In this document: piece after piece, positions 30,433 through 38,753 of the stretch
How positions within the stretch are numbered: the stretch's first letter is position 1
Layout: the number at the start of each line of letters is the position of its first letter
NCBI RefSeq assembly: GCF_004348535.1
Contig: NZ_SMJX01000016.1
Location: forward strand, 1 to 54,608
Reading direction: 5' to 3'
DNA length: 54,608 nt
DNA from: Actinomadura sp. KC216
Lineage (GTDB): Bacteria; Actinomycetota; Actinomycetes; Streptosporangiales; Streptosporangiaceae
Program-made: the position numbers and the translations under genes
The notes under the pieces: model-generated
What the model saw: only the letters and a program-made list of their open reading frames with translations
Databases searched by the model: none
What the model was told of the DNA's origin: nothing

Positions 30433-30783
30433 TCAGGTCGCTTCTGGGTCGAAGGGTGGACGTTCGCCGAAGGCCAGTTCGCCGCCTGCGGGGGCCATGG
30501 CCGGTTCGTCGTCGAAGAGGCCGTTCTTGCTGTTCAGGTAGTCGTCGTCGTCTTCGAGAAGGTGCTTGCGGACGAACGTCTTCGGGTTGAGGTCGGCGAT
30601 GTCGAAGTCCTTGAACTCCGGCCCGAGGCCCTCCTGAAGGTCCGCCTTGGCGGAGTTGGCCATCTGGCGGAACTGCCGCAGCATCCGGCCCGCCTGCCCG
30701 GCGACCTGGGGCAGCCGGTCCCCGAAGATGACGAGGGCGAGGACGACGAGTACCGCCATCTCACCAAGTCCGACGTCGAACAC
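30433..30783 (-). CDS. tatB: Sec-independent (Tat) translocase subunit TatB
   Basis: Seen: 116 residues from GTG 30783. It shows the TatA/B plan: a short N-terminal membrane helix (VFDVGLGEMAVLVVLALVIFG) with Glu8, the conserved F-G-D-x-L-P hinge (FGDRLPQVAG), an amphipathic helix (RMLRQFRQMANSAKADLQEG) and an acidic variable tail. Glu8 inside the helix and the longer cytoplasmic part favour TatB over TatA. Known: TatB forms the twin-arginine receptor with TatC; placement downstream of htrA in the sigE region is conserved in actinobacteria. A candidate Tat substrate in the window is the PhoX protein (45054). Confidence 0.95.
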   Translation of the reverse strand: MFDVGLGEMAVLVVLALVIFGDRLPQVAGQAGRMLRQFRQMANSAKADLQEGLGPEFKDFDIADLNPKTFVRKHLLEDDDDYLNSKNGLFDDEPAMAPAGGELAFGERPPFDPEAT

Positions 30784-30885
30784 CCGTCCTCCACAAACCG
30801 CCTCAGGGGGACCGGCCCGCAGCGGGCCGGTCCCCCCAGCGTATCCCTAGTCCGGATGAACCGAGTTTGAACATCCCTGCCGTGA

Positions 30886-32661
30886 TCAGTCGGAGCCGAG
30901 CGTCACCTCGACGGTGTTCTCCTGACTGCCCCGGCGGTAGGTCACCTTGATCCGGTCGCCGGGGGCCCGGCTGCGGATCTGCGCGATCAGGTCGGTGGCG
31001 TCCTCGATCGGCTTGCCGTCCACCTTGGTGATCACGTCGCCGGGCTTCAGGCCCGCCTTGTCGGCCGGGCCGCCCTTGGTCACCGGCTGCTGACCGTTGA
31101 CGGGCTCCGGCATGATCAGCGCGCCGCCCTCCTGGTAGCGCGGGTCGGGAAGCACGCCGAGCTTGGCCTGGCGGACGCTGCCGGTCCGGATGATCTCCTC
31201 GGCGACCCGCTTGCCCTGGTTGATCGGGATCGCGAAGCCGAGGCCGATGCTGCCGCTCTGCTGCTCGCCGCCGAGGCCCCCGCCGCCGAGCGTCGCGATC
31301 GCGGTGTTGATACCGATCACGCGGCCCTTCGCGTCCACCAGCGGGCCGCCCGAGTTGCCGGGGTTGATCGCCGCGTCGGTCTGGATCGCGTTGAGGTAGG
31401 ACGCGTCGCCGCCGCCCTCGCCGCGCGTGGGCACGGCGCGGTTCAGCGAGCTGACGATGCCGGTGGTCACCGAGCCCTGCAGGCCGAGCGGCGAGCCGAT
31501 CGCGATCACCGGGTCGCCGACGGCGATCTTGCTGGAGTCGCCGACGGTGAGCGCGGGCAGCGAATGCTGGCCCTCGGGCTTCAGGACGGCGACGTCCGAG
31601 CTCGGGTCGGTGCCCTTGACCGTGGCGGGCAGCACCTTCTTGTCGTTGAAGACGATCTGGATCTGGCCGCCGGCGCCCGCCACGACGTGGTTGTTGGTGA
31701 TGACGTAGCCGCCGTTGACGATGAAGCCGGTGCCGCCGACCTCGCCCTGCGAGGCCTGCGCGCGGATCATCACGACGCTGGGCAGCACGCGCTGCGCCAC
31801 GCCCGCGACGGAGTCCGGCGGGCGGGCCTGGATCGGGGTGTCGCTGTCGTTGCTGCCGCCGAGGCTGACGGAGCCGCCGTCGTCGCCGTCGGTCGCGATC
31901 ACGCCGACCCCGGCGCCGACCGCGCCCGCGACCAGCGCGACGATCAGCGCGACGATCGCGAAGAGGCCGAGGCCCGGGCCGCCGCGCGCGGACGGCGGGA
32001 GCGCCGGGACGGGCGCCCAGTTCGGGCCGCCTCCGGGCGGCATCCCCATGCCCATCGGGCGGGGGCCGCCGGGCGGCGGGCCCATCGGCGCGGGCGGCGG
32101 GCCCATCGGCGGCCTGCCCGCCCCGGCCGGGGGCGGCGGGCCCTGGTGGGACTGCTGCGGCCAGCCGCCGCCGTACGGGGGCCGGCCGTGCGCGGCCCTC
32201 GGGTCCTGGTCGTAGGGGACGAACCCGGGCCGCCCGTCGGGGGCGTCCGCGATGGGCTTGTCGAGCGGGACGGGCGGCGGCTGCGGCATGTCGCGCGGCG
32301 GCGCGTCCTGCAGCGGGACCTCCTGCGGCCCCATGTCGGACGGGCTGCCGCGGGAGAGCACGTCCTCGCTGGTGTCGGGCGGTTCCCCGAGCGAGTCGGG
32401 CGGCGCGAAGCCGCCCGCGACGAGCCGGTCGCCGTTGCCCGGCTCCCGGCTCGGCTCGGGGTCGTCGTCAGAGGCGTCGGACGGGACCGCCTGAGACGCG
32501 GGTTCCTGCTCCGGTGGCGTGTCCGCCGGCGGCTCCAGGGGGATCTCCTGGTCGGTCACCGTCTCGGGAGGAGCCGCCTCCTGCCGTTCAGGCTCCGGGC
32601 CGTGGACGACGTCCTCATCGTCCGACGGCGCCCTGACCGGCCCGCGGTTGTCTTCCGTCAT
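30886..32661 (-). CDS. htrA: HtrA-like membrane-anchored S1C serine protease with PDZ domain
   Basis: Seen: 591 residues. ATG 32661 is 8 nt from AGGAG; ATG 32667 is too close to it. A long Pro/acidic cytoplasmic region (1-228, with repeated PPMGPPPAPMGPP) precedes one membrane helix (about 231-255). The protease domain has His325 (TNNHVVAG), Asp356 (SSDVAVLK) and Ser437 (INPGNSGGPL), and the PDZ domain lies at about 500-588. Known: matches HtrA (Rv1223-type), which degrades misfolded envelope proteins under sigma-E stress. 110 bases separate it from the rseB-like gene upstream, so it may have its own promoter or be read through. A lipoprotein paralogue lies at 53574. Confidence 0.95.
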   Translation of the reverse strand: MTEDNRGPVRAPSDDEDVVHGPEPERQEAAPPETVTDQEIPLEPPADTPPEQEPASQAVPSDASDDDPEPSREPGNGDRLVAGGFAPPDSLGEPPDTSEDVLSRGSPSDMGPQEVPLQDAPPRDMPQPPPVPLDKPIADAPDGRPGFVPYDQDPRAAHGRPPYGGGWPQQSHQGPPPPAGAGRPPMGPPPAPMGPPPGGPRPMGMGMPPGGGPNWAPVPALPPSARGGPGLGLFAIVALIVALVAGAVGAGVGVIATDGDDGGSVSLGGSNDSDTPIQARPPDSVAGVAQRVLPSVVMIRAQASQGEVGGTGFIVNGGYVITNNHVVAGAGGQIQIVFNDKKVLPATVKGTDPSSDVAVLKPEGQHSLPALTVGDSSKIAVGDPVIAIGSPLGLQGSVTTGIVSSLNRAVPTRGEGGGDASYLNAIQTDAAINPGNSGGPLVDAKGRVIGINTAIATLGGGGLGGEQQSGSIGLGFAIPINQGKRVAEEIIRTGSVRQAKLGVLPDPRYQEGGALIMPEPVNGQQPVTKGGPADKAGLKPGDVITKVDGKPIEDATDLIAQIRSRAPGDRIKVTYRRGSQENTVEVTLGSD

Positions 32662-32771
32662 CCCCATCTCTCCTACCGAGCATGGTTCTCGTCAACTGTG
32701 CTCATCGTGCCCGGCCCGGCATGTGGCGAGCATAAGACCTCCGGACCCGCTGATCATCCCGGTTCGGCCGA

Positions 32772-33878
32772 TCAGTCGAAGGGGTTCGCGACGGCGGTGA
32801 GGCGGTGCGCGCCGCGCGAGACGCGCGTCCAGAACGAGGTGGTGTCGCGGGGCAGGCTCGCGGCGACCGCGTCGGCGGTGCTGAGCGGCGCGTCGGTCAG
32901 GACCGTGTACACGAAGCCGTCGCCCGCGGACACGGCCCAGCGGCGCAGCGACTCCCGGTGGAAGATCGTCCGCCCGCGCTTGACGGTCTTCTGCCAGCCG
33001 GACAGGGTCCGCTCGTCGATCGTGCCGCGCTGCACGAACACCGAGACGGCGGCGAGGCCGTCGGAGTAGCTGAGGTGGACGGCGCCGCCGTTCCCGTCGC
33101 GGCGCGCGTCGTGGAGGGTGAGGCGCCCGGGCAGGTCCTTGGGGACGGGCCAGCCGCGGTCGCGGAGGGCGGCGAGATCGGCACGATCCAGCCGGTCGCT
33201 CCACACGGCCGCGCCCTGGCCGCCGGAGGCGGGGAAGCGCTCGGCCCCGCCGCGCGGGGCGGCGCCGATGGCGTAGGTCGCCGGCTGCTTCGCCGGGACG
33301 GTGTAGCGGATCTCGCTGAATCCGGCGGCGACGACGCGGCGGCCGGTGGCGTCGATCAGCTCGCGGTGCAGCATCAGCCCGGTCTCGGCGTCGATCCAGA
33401 ACCGGCCGGCGGGGCTGCCGTCGGCGCGGCGGGCCTCGATGACGCGGGCGGGCCGGTCGCAGACCGCCGAGTCGGCGCCGCGGACCACGGAGTAGTTGCG
33501 GGTCAGCAGGTCGAGCGTCACGGGCGTGAAGCCGGTGGGGTCGGTGGCGTCGGGGCCGGAGTCGGGCTGGTGGCCGTCCACGGCGCCGGTCCCGGACCGG
33601 TAGCGGATGCCGTCGCCCGGCGTGTGCGACACCGTGATGCGGGACGTGCTGGACCGGCTCCGGTTCCAGGTCGTGAGGAACCGCCTGCCCTCGTACGGGA
33701 CGCGGCGGGCGGCGTCGGCGGCGGCGCGCAGCAGGCCCACCGCGTTCGGGTCGCTGCGGACGCGCCGGGCCGTGGCCGGGTCGCCGGCGAGCGCCGCGAC
33801 CAGGGCGAGCGCGCCCGCCAGCCCGCAAGCCAGGACGGTCCTGCGCCGTCCCGGGCGGGTCACGGTCTTGGCGATCAC
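32772..33878 (-). CDS. MucB/RseB-like sigma-E regulatory protein
   Basis: Seen: 368 residues from GTG 33878, which overlaps the TGA of the anti-sigma gene (GTGA). One N-terminal membrane/signal helix (RTVLACGLAGALALVAALAG) leads to an extracytoplasmic region with MucB_RseB features: a LolA-like beta half (VPYEGRRFLTTWNRSRSSTS, FWIDAETGLMLHRELIDATG) and a second domain near the C-terminus (VSVFVQRGTID...FVYTVLTDAP). Known: RseB/MucB binds the periplasmic part of RseA/MucA and protects it from proteolysis. The gene is not between rseA and htrA in the mycobacterial order I recall. Inference: extra periplasmic brake on sigma-E. Confidence 0.85.
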   Translation of the reverse strand: MIAKTVTRPGRRRTVLACGLAGALALVAALAGDPATARRVRSDPNAVGLLRAAADAARRVPYEGRRFLTTWNRSRSSTSRITVSHTPGDGIRYRSGTGAVDGHQPDSGPDATDPTGFTPVTLDLLTRNYSVVRGADSAVCDRPARVIEARRADGSPAGRFWIDAETGLMLHRELIDATGRRVVAAGFSEIRYTVPAKQPATYAIGAAPRGGAERFPASGGQGAAVWSDRLDRADLAALRDRGWPVPKDLPGRLTLHDARRDGNGGAVHLSYSDGLAAVSVFVQRGTIDERTLSGWQKTVKRGRTIFHRESLRRWAVSAGDGFVYTVLTDAPLSTADAVAASLPRDTTSFWTRVSRGAHRLTAVANPFD

Positions 33879-34540
33879 GGCCCCGGGGAGACCTGGACCT
33901 GGTTCGCCGGGTCGGTGAGGGGGTCGGTCATCGGCGCGTCCCCGGAGGTCAGCGCGTGCTGGACGGCGTAGCGGTCGAACGCCGGGGTGACGGTCGGCGC
34001 GTCGCCGCCGCCGCCGACGACGTACGACACGCCGCCGAGGCCGAGGAACAGGGTCGCGGCGCCCATGACCAGGTAGCGGCGCCGCGGCTGGACGCCCAGC
34101 GCGGCGGCCGCGCCGCGTCCGGAGGGGCGGTTGTCGCGCGGGCGGGCGGTGGGCACCCGGGCCGGGCGGATCGCGGAGCGGAGCGGGCGCGCGGAGTGCC
34201 GCACCGCCGAGGCGGCGGCGAGGGGGCCCGCGAGCGGTTCGGAGCGCGGGCCGGCGGGCTCCGGCGGAGTCTCGTCGCCGGGCGCGGGGGAACCGGCGGC
34301 CGCGGGCAGGGTGCGCAGCCGGGTCAGGAAGTCGGGGGACGGGAGCTCGCCGGTCTCGTCCAGACCGCGCAGCCGGCCCTTGAGCTTGCGCAGCGAGGCG
34401 ACCTCGTCCCTGCACCGGTCGCAGCACGCGAGGTGGGCGAGGGCGCGGTCGCGCTCCTCATGTCCCAGCTCGCCGTCGACCAGAGCGGTCAGACGCTCCC
34501 CCAGACAACTCACGCGGCCTCCGTCTTTCCGGTCAGTCAT
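33875..34540 (-). CDS. rseA: Membrane-spanning zinc-type anti-sigma factor (RseA-like)
   Basis: Seen: 221 residues from ATG 34540; GTG 34513 is a possible later start. The ZAS motif H-x3-C-x2-C is present (ALAHLACCDRC), in an anti-sigma domain that begins SCLGERLTALVDGELGHEERD. A Pro/Arg-rich linker, one membrane helix (YLVMGAATLFLGLGGVSYVV) and a short outer tail follow. Known: RseA binds sigma-E and is inactivated by regulated proteolysis or phosphorylation. It lies 35 bases after sigE and is coupled to the rseB-like gene. Confidence 0.92.
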   Translation of the reverse strand: MTDRKDGGRVSCLGERLTALVDGELGHEERDRALAHLACCDRCRDEVASLRKLKGRLRGLDETGELPSPDFLTRLRTLPAAAGSPAPGDETPPEPAGPRSEPLAGPLAAASAVRHSARPLRSAIRPARVPTARPRDNRPSGRGAAAALGVQPRRRYLVMGAATLFLGLGGVSYVVGGGGDAPTVTPAFDRYAVQHALTSGDAPMTDPLTDPANQVQVSPGP

Positions 34541-34575
34541 CCGCGCGGTCCCGCACCGCGCGGTGAGCACAGCTT

Positions 34576-35349
34576 TTACACGCCCTCCGGCTGAGGCCGG
34601 CCGCCTGCCGCGTGCAGGCCGCCGGCGTCGGTCCCCCTGAGGTCCTGCTCGTCGTCCAGGTCGCCGCCGTCCAGCTCCGACGCCTCCATCAGCATGGCGT
34701 CGGCGGGCTGGAACTCGTTGCGCGTGCCGGGGCGGCGCCGCGTCGGCGCGCGGTGCTCCAGCGCGGCGCGCAGCTGAGCCCGCCCACGGTGGATGCGGCT
34801 GCGGACGGTGCCGAGCTTGACGCCGAGCGTCGCCGAGATCTCCTCGTACGAAAGGCCCTCGATGTCGCACAGCACGACGGCGGCGCGGTACTCGGGGGCC
34901 AGCGCGTCGAGCGCGGCCTGGACGTCGGCGTCGAAGTTGCTGTCGTCGAACGCCTGCGCCGGGGTCGGCTCGCGGCCCTGGAGGCGTTCGGCGGCGTCGT
35001 CGGCGAGACCCTCGAAGCGGATCCGCTGGCGGCGCCGGGCCATGTCGAGGAACAGGTTCGTGGTGATCCGGTGCAGCCAGCCCTCGAACGTCCCCGGCGT
35101 GTAGTTCGACAGGGAACGGAACACGCGGACGAAGACCTCCTGCGTAAGGTCTTCCGCGTCGTGCTGGTTGCCGGTCAGCCGGTAGGCGAGCCGGTACACG
35201 CGGGTGCCGTGCTCGCGGACGACCTCGTCCCACGACGGCGGCGCCCAATCGGCCTCGGGGGCGTTCTCGCGAGTGCCCGCGACGCTACCGAGCCCCTGCC
35301 CGGGGCCCACCCCCACAGCGCTTCTGAAACTGAGTGCTGCGACTCCCAT
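34576..35349 (-). CDS. sigE: ECF sigma factor SigE
   Basis: Seen: 257 residues from ATG 35349. The start is uncertain, since the nearest GAGG is 15 nt away and other in-frame codons exist. Region 2 is [34 protein letters not shown], shown here only as a family pattern; region 4 is [25 protein letters not shown] 50-residue acidic C-terminal tail is unusual and specific to this group. Known: the sigE-rseA-htrA-tatB order identifies the envelope-stress sigma factor (M. tuberculosis sigE region). A consensus sigma-E promoter precedes it, predicting autoregulation. Confidence 0.94.
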   Translation of the reverse strand: MGVAALSFRSAVGVGPGQGLGSVAGTRENAPEADWAPPSWDEVVREHGTRVYRLAYRLTGNQHDAEDLTQEVFVRVFRSLSNYTPGTFEGWLHRITTNLFLDMARRRQRIRFEGLADDAAERLQGREPTPAQAFDDSNFDADVQAALDALAPEYRAAVVLCDIEGLSYEEISATLGVKLGTVRSRIHRGRAQLRAALEHRAPTRRRPGTRNEFQPADAMLMEASELDGGDLDDEQDLRGTDAGGLHAAGGRPQPEGV

Positions 35350-35485
35350 GGTGCCGGGCTGTTCCTCTCTCGTGGGCCAAGGTCTTGCCTTGGAACGGCA
35401 CGGTCTCGCCTGGGCTGGGGCGGTGCTGGACCGACTGGGTTCTCGTGGGTTCGACCCGCGCATGACGGGTTCCTTCTCTGTTCAT

Positions 35486-35511
35486 AACGCACTGAAACAC
35501 GAGTTGGTTCC
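35486..35511 (-). promoter_or_regulatory. Sigma-E-type promoter GGAACC-N16-CGTT upstream of sigE
   Basis: On the minus strand: GGGGGAACC with the -35 GGAACC at 35511-35506, a 16-base spacer, CGTT at 35489-35486. This equals the ECF consensus used by SigE/SigH-type factors (GGAAC-N16-CGTT). Transcription would start near 35477, giving a leader of about 125 bases. A second GGAACC on the same strand nearer the gene has no matching -10. Confidence 0.7.
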
Positions 35512-35570
35512 CCCTCAACGATATGGTCTTCCCAGCATGAGCCAGGCGGGGGTCCCGCGAGGAGGCAGCC

Positions 35571-36203
35571 ATCGACGCCGACCAGGCCACACTTGCCTAT
35601 GTGGAGGGTTTCCTCCCCGAAGACGAGCCGTTGTCGGACGCCAGGCGCCGCGGCGAGGAGATCGGCGCGACGCCGATCGGCCCGGCGGGCGGGGCGGCGC
35701 TGCGTTTCCTCACGACGCTGATCGGCGCGCGGACGGTCGTGGAGATCGGCTCCGGCTGCGGCGTGTCCGGCATCTGGCTGATGCGCGGCATGGCCAAGGA
35801 CGCGGTGCTGACGAGCGTGGACATCGATCCCGAGCACCAGCGCCTCGCCAAGCAGGCGTACGCGGAGGCGGGCCTCGCCTCCTTCCGCACCCGGATGATC
35901 ACCGGGCCCGCGCTGGAGGTGCTGCCGCGGCTCACCGACGGCGCCTACGACATGGTGTTCTGCGACGCGCAGAAGCACGAGTACCCCGAGTACCTGACGG
36001 GCGCGCTGCGGCTGCTGCGGCCCGGCGGCGTCGTCGCGTTCGACAACGCGCTGTGGGGCGGCCGGGTCGCCGACCCCGACCGCCGCGACCCGGAGACCGA
36101 GGCGATCCGCGAGGTGCACCGGATGATCCGCGAGGACGACCGGCTCGTCCCGCTGCTCGTCCCGGTCGGCGACGGCCTGCTCTGCGCGGTCAAACGCGAC
36201 TAG
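35571..36203 (+). CDS. O-methyltransferase (Rv1220c-like, class I SAM)
   Basis: Seen: 210 residues if translation begins at ATC 35571, the position 5 nt after GAGGAGG (35559-35565). The conserved N-terminus (DQATLAYVEGFLPEDEPL) is in frame there, a stop lies at 35538, and the first regular start codon is GTG 35601, which would cut ten conserved residues. Motif I is VVEIGSGCGVSGIWLM, then LTSVDIDPEHQRLAKQAY, MVFCDAQKHEYPEYL, LRPGGVVAFDNALWGG. Known: caffeoyl-CoA-type O-methyltransferase family; the gene divergent from sigE is conserved in actinobacteria. Substrate unknown. The unusual start is inference. Confidence 0.88.
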   Translation: MDADQATLAYVEGFLPEDEPLSDARRRGEEIGATPIGPAGGAALRFLTTLIGARTVVEIGSGCGVSGIWLMRGMAKDAVLTSVDIDPEHQRLAKQAYAEAGLASFRTRMITGPALEVLPRLTDGAYDMVFCDAQKHEYPEYLTGALRLLRPGGVVAFDNALWGGRVADPDRRDPETEAIREVHRMIREDDRLVPLLVPVGDGLLCAVKRD

Positions 36204-36206
36204 CGC

Positions 36207-36818
36207 GTGGGCGAGGACGAAACCGCCGCCGATGAGGTGTTCGCCGTCCGGCAGCGGGTCACGTGGCGCGGGATGTGGCGGGTCATCGCATTCCTGATCA
36301 TGTTCCTCGCGTCGGTGGCGTTCATCGCGGGCGGCGCGATGCGCGGCGCCGAGGCCGCCGGCATCACGATCATGATCTTGGGTGTGGCGGGGCTCGGGAT
36401 GTTCGGCGCGGGGCTGCTCGCGTCGGCCGGGGGGATGCTGGCGCGGCGTCCGGTGCTGGAGTTCGACGGCGGCGGGGTGCACCGCCCGGCGCGCTGGCCG
36501 CTGCCCCGCCGGGCCGGGCGCGCGCTGCCCTGGCCGGAGGTGGCGGCGATCGCGGCGCTGCGGCGCGGCACCGCCGGGACCCGCCGGGGCGAGCAGGACT
36601 ACCTGGTGTTCCTGCCGACCCCCGAGCTTGCGGAGATGGCGCGGACGTCGGAGCGCCCTCGGCTGGTGGCGCTGACGCTGCGGGACGTGCCGTCCACGGC
36701 CGCCGCCGTGCCGTGGTCGTTCGCGGTGGAGCCGGGGTGGGACGCGACGCTCCCGCAGATCGTCAAGCAGGCGAGGCGCTACCGCCGCGTCCCGGTGATC
36801 GACCGCCGGACGAAGTGA
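36207..36818 (+). CDS. Membrane protein with two helices and a PH-like cytoplasmic part
   Basis: Seen: 203 residues from GTG 36207, three bases after the methyltransferase stop, so co-transcribed. Two helices (MWRVIAFLIMFLASVAFIAG and ITIMILGVAGLGMFGAGLLA) are followed by a beta-rich soluble part (VLEFDGGGVHRPARWPLPRR, LPWPEVAAIAALRRG, YLVFLPTPEL) with the look of a bacterial PH domain. Function not recognised. Its stop faces that of pepA, ten bases away. Confidence 0.75.
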   Translation: MGEDETAADEVFAVRQRVTWRGMWRVIAFLIMFLASVAFIAGGAMRGAEAAGITIMILGVAGLGMFGAGLLASAGGMLARRPVLEFDGGGVHRPARWPLPRRAGRALPWPEVAAIAALRRGTAGTRRGEQDYLVFLPTPELAEMARTSERPRLVALTLRDVPSTAAAVPWSFAVEPGWDATLPQIVKQARRYRRVPVIDRRTK

Positions 36819-36827
36819 CCGGCCGTC

Positions 36828-38294
36828 TCAGCCGGTCAGCCAGGTGAGGAGCAGGCGGGTGCCGAAGCCCGTCGCGCCGCGGGTGAGTTCGGCGTCGTCG
36901 GACGTGCTGCGGCCCGGACCGGCGATGTCGAGGTGCGCCCAGGGGCGGTCGCCGGCGAACTCGCGCAGGAACAGCGCCGCCGTGATGGAGCCGCCGCCGT
37001 AGCCGCCGCGCCCGATGTTGTTGATGTCGGCGACGTCGGAGTCGATCGCGGCGCGGTAGTCCTCGACGAGCGGCATCCGCCACACCCGCTCCCCCGCCTC
37101 GGTTCCCGCCTCGGTGAGCGCGGCGGCGAGCGCGTCGTCGGTGGCGAATAGCGCCGCGTGCCGCAGGCCCAGGGCGACCTTCGCCGCGCCGGTCAGCGTC
37201 GCGACGTCCACGACGACGTCGGGGGCCAGTTCGGCGTCGGCGTAGGCGAGCGCGTCGGCGAGGACGAGCCGTCCCTCGGCGTCGGTGTTCAGCACCTCCG
37301 ACGTCGTCCCGCCGTAGTGGCTGATCACGTCGCTGGGCCGCATCGACGATCCGGACGGCATGTTCTCCGCCGCCGCGACCAGCCCGGTGACGCGGGCGCG
37401 GACGCCGAGGCCGCGCAGCGCGCTCATCACGGCGATGACGGCGGCGCCGCCCGCCATGTCGGTCTTCATCGTCTTCATGCCCTCGTTCGGCTTGAGGGAC
37501 AGGCCCCCGCTGTCGAACGTGATGCCCTTGCCGACGAGGACGACGTGCCGCTCGGCAGGCTCATCGGGGAGGTAGGAGAGCTCGATCAGGCGGGGCGGAC
37601 GCGACGACCCGGCGCCGACCGCGATGAGGCCGCCGAAGCCCTCTTCCACCAGCTCCTTCTCGCCGCGGACGCGGACGGTGAGGCCCGCGTCGGCGGCGAC
37701 CCGCTCGGCCTGGGCGGCGAGCCACGACGGGTCCTTCTCGCGGGACGGCGTGTTGGCGAGGTCGCGGGCCAGCGCGGTGGCGCGGGCGCGGGCGGTGCCC
37801 AGCTCGATGGCGGGCGCGTCCGACTCGGGGCCCGCCTCGGTGAGGACGGCGAGCGTGCCGACCGCCTTCTTCGCGGGATGGGGCGGCGCGCCGATCTTGA
37901 ACTCGTAGCAGGCGAGCAGCGCGCCCTCGACGAACGCGGCCAGGTCGCCGGCGGGCACGCCCGCGACGAGCGCGGTACGGCCCCTGCCGCGGCGGGCCAG
38001 TGCGGCGCCGGCCTTGCGCAGGTCGGCCGGGGCCGCGTCGCCCACCCCGTACAGCAGCAGCTCCCGCATCCGGTCGCCGAGCCGGACCTGGGTCGCCGTG
38101 ATCTCGCCGGGCTCGCCCTTGGCCCGGTGGAGCTCCAGCAGCTCGTCCAGCGTGAACGGCAGCGACTGCGCCACCTCGGCGGCCGGGGCCACCGGCCCCG
38201 ATCCGACCGGCACCGCCACGACCTCCGCATCGATGTCGACCGCGGTCTGCGACACGGTACGGCCGGCGCCGTGGATGCGGGTCTCGATGGGCAT
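36828..38294 (-). CDS. pepA: Leucyl aminopeptidase (M17)
   Basis: Seen: 488 residues from ATG 38294, GGGGGAA about 9 nt upstream. The C-terminal catalytic domain has the full M17 metal and catalytic set: K256 (VLVGKGITFD), D261 (FDSGG), K277/D279 (MKTDMAGGA), the signature NTDAEGRL at 336-343 with D338, E340 and R342. The N-terminal domain (1-170) is the usual macro-like regulatory part. Known: hexameric Zn/Mn-dependent aminopeptidase for peptide turnover. Monocistronic on the minus strand, downstream of DUF3117 with a hairpin between. Confidence 0.95.
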   Translation of the reverse strand: MPIETRIHGAGRTVSQTAVDIDAEVVAVPVGSGPVAPAAEVAQSLPFTLDELLELHRAKGEPGEITATQVRLGDRMRELLLYGVGDAAPADLRKAGAALARRGRGRTALVAGVPAGDLAAFVEGALLACYEFKIGAPPHPAKKAVGTLAVLTEAGPESDAPAIELGTARARATALARDLANTPSREKDPSWLAAQAERVAADAGLTVRVRGEKELVEEGFGGLIAVGAGSSRPPRLIELSYLPDEPAERHVVLVGKGITFDSGGLSLKPNEGMKTMKTDMAGGAAVIAVMSALRGLGVRARVTGLVAAAENMPSGSSMRPSDVISHYGGTTSEVLNTDAEGRLVLADALAYADAELAPDVVVDVATLTGAAKVALGLRHAALFATDDALAAALTEAGTEAGERVWRMPLVEDYRAAIDSDVADINNIGRGGYGGGSITAALFLREFAGDRPWAHLDIAGPGRSTSDDAELTRGATGFGTRLLLTWLTG

Positions 38295-38350
38295 GGCTGC
38301 GGTTCCCCCAGGTGCTTCTCGGTCGGGTGTCTCGGTGCGGGAATGGCAAG

Positions 38351-38376
38351 GGCCCCGGCGATACCCCGCCGGGACC
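38351..38376 (-). terminator. Hairpin between DUF3117 and pepA
   Basis: GGCCCCGGCG-ATACCC-CGCCGGGACC, 10-base arms with one mismatch, about 30 bases downstream of the DUF3117 stop on the minus strand. Confidence 0.55.
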
Positions 38377-38406
38377 GTCACCAACAAGCCGGGAACGGCC
38401 GTGCCG

Positions 38407-38574
38407 TCAGCCCACGACGCCCTTGATGGCCTCGCCGAGCTCCTTGGCCTCGTCGGCGGACAGCTCGACCACGAGACGTCCACCGCCTTCGAGTGGGACC
38501 CGCATGACGATTCCGCGTCCCTCCTTGGTCACTTCGAGCGGACCGTCTCCCGTCCGCGGCTTCATCGCCGCCAT
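38407..38574 (-). CDS. DUF3117 conserved actinobacterial small protein
   Basis: Seen: 55 residues, ATG 38574 with AGGGGA 6 nt upstream. Translation reads MAAMKPRTGDGPLEVTKEGR, then GIVMRVPLEGGGRLVVELSA and DEAKELGEAIKGVVG. Known: DUF3117 (Rv1211-type) is nearly invariant across actinobacteria at about 55-57 residues, beta-alpha in form, of unknown function. It sits in the same general neighbourhood as tag and DivIVA-like genes, as in mycobacteria. Very high confidence from sequence conservation despite its size. Confidence 0.95.
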   Translation of the reverse strand: MAAMKPRTGDGPLEVTKEGRGIVMRVPLEGGGRLVVELSADEAKELGEAIKGVVG

Positions 38575-38753
38575 GCGTATCCCCTTCCTGCGTAGGGCCG
38601 CGGCCTTCGCACACCGTTGGCCGCGTGGCCGCGTGTCGCATCCGCGTCATCAGTAGTGGTCCATTATCTCGTCTTCCGGGCGCGAAGTGGTAACGATCAG
38701 CCTCCAGATCGGAAGATGGGAGGGTGGGTGGAGGCTTGAAAGAGGGGACGACC

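Noticed and set aside
35440..35460. T-arm-like GGGTTCGACCC suggesting a tRNA
   Set aside because: No D-arm, anticodon arm or acceptor stem can be folded around it; it lies in the sigE leader.
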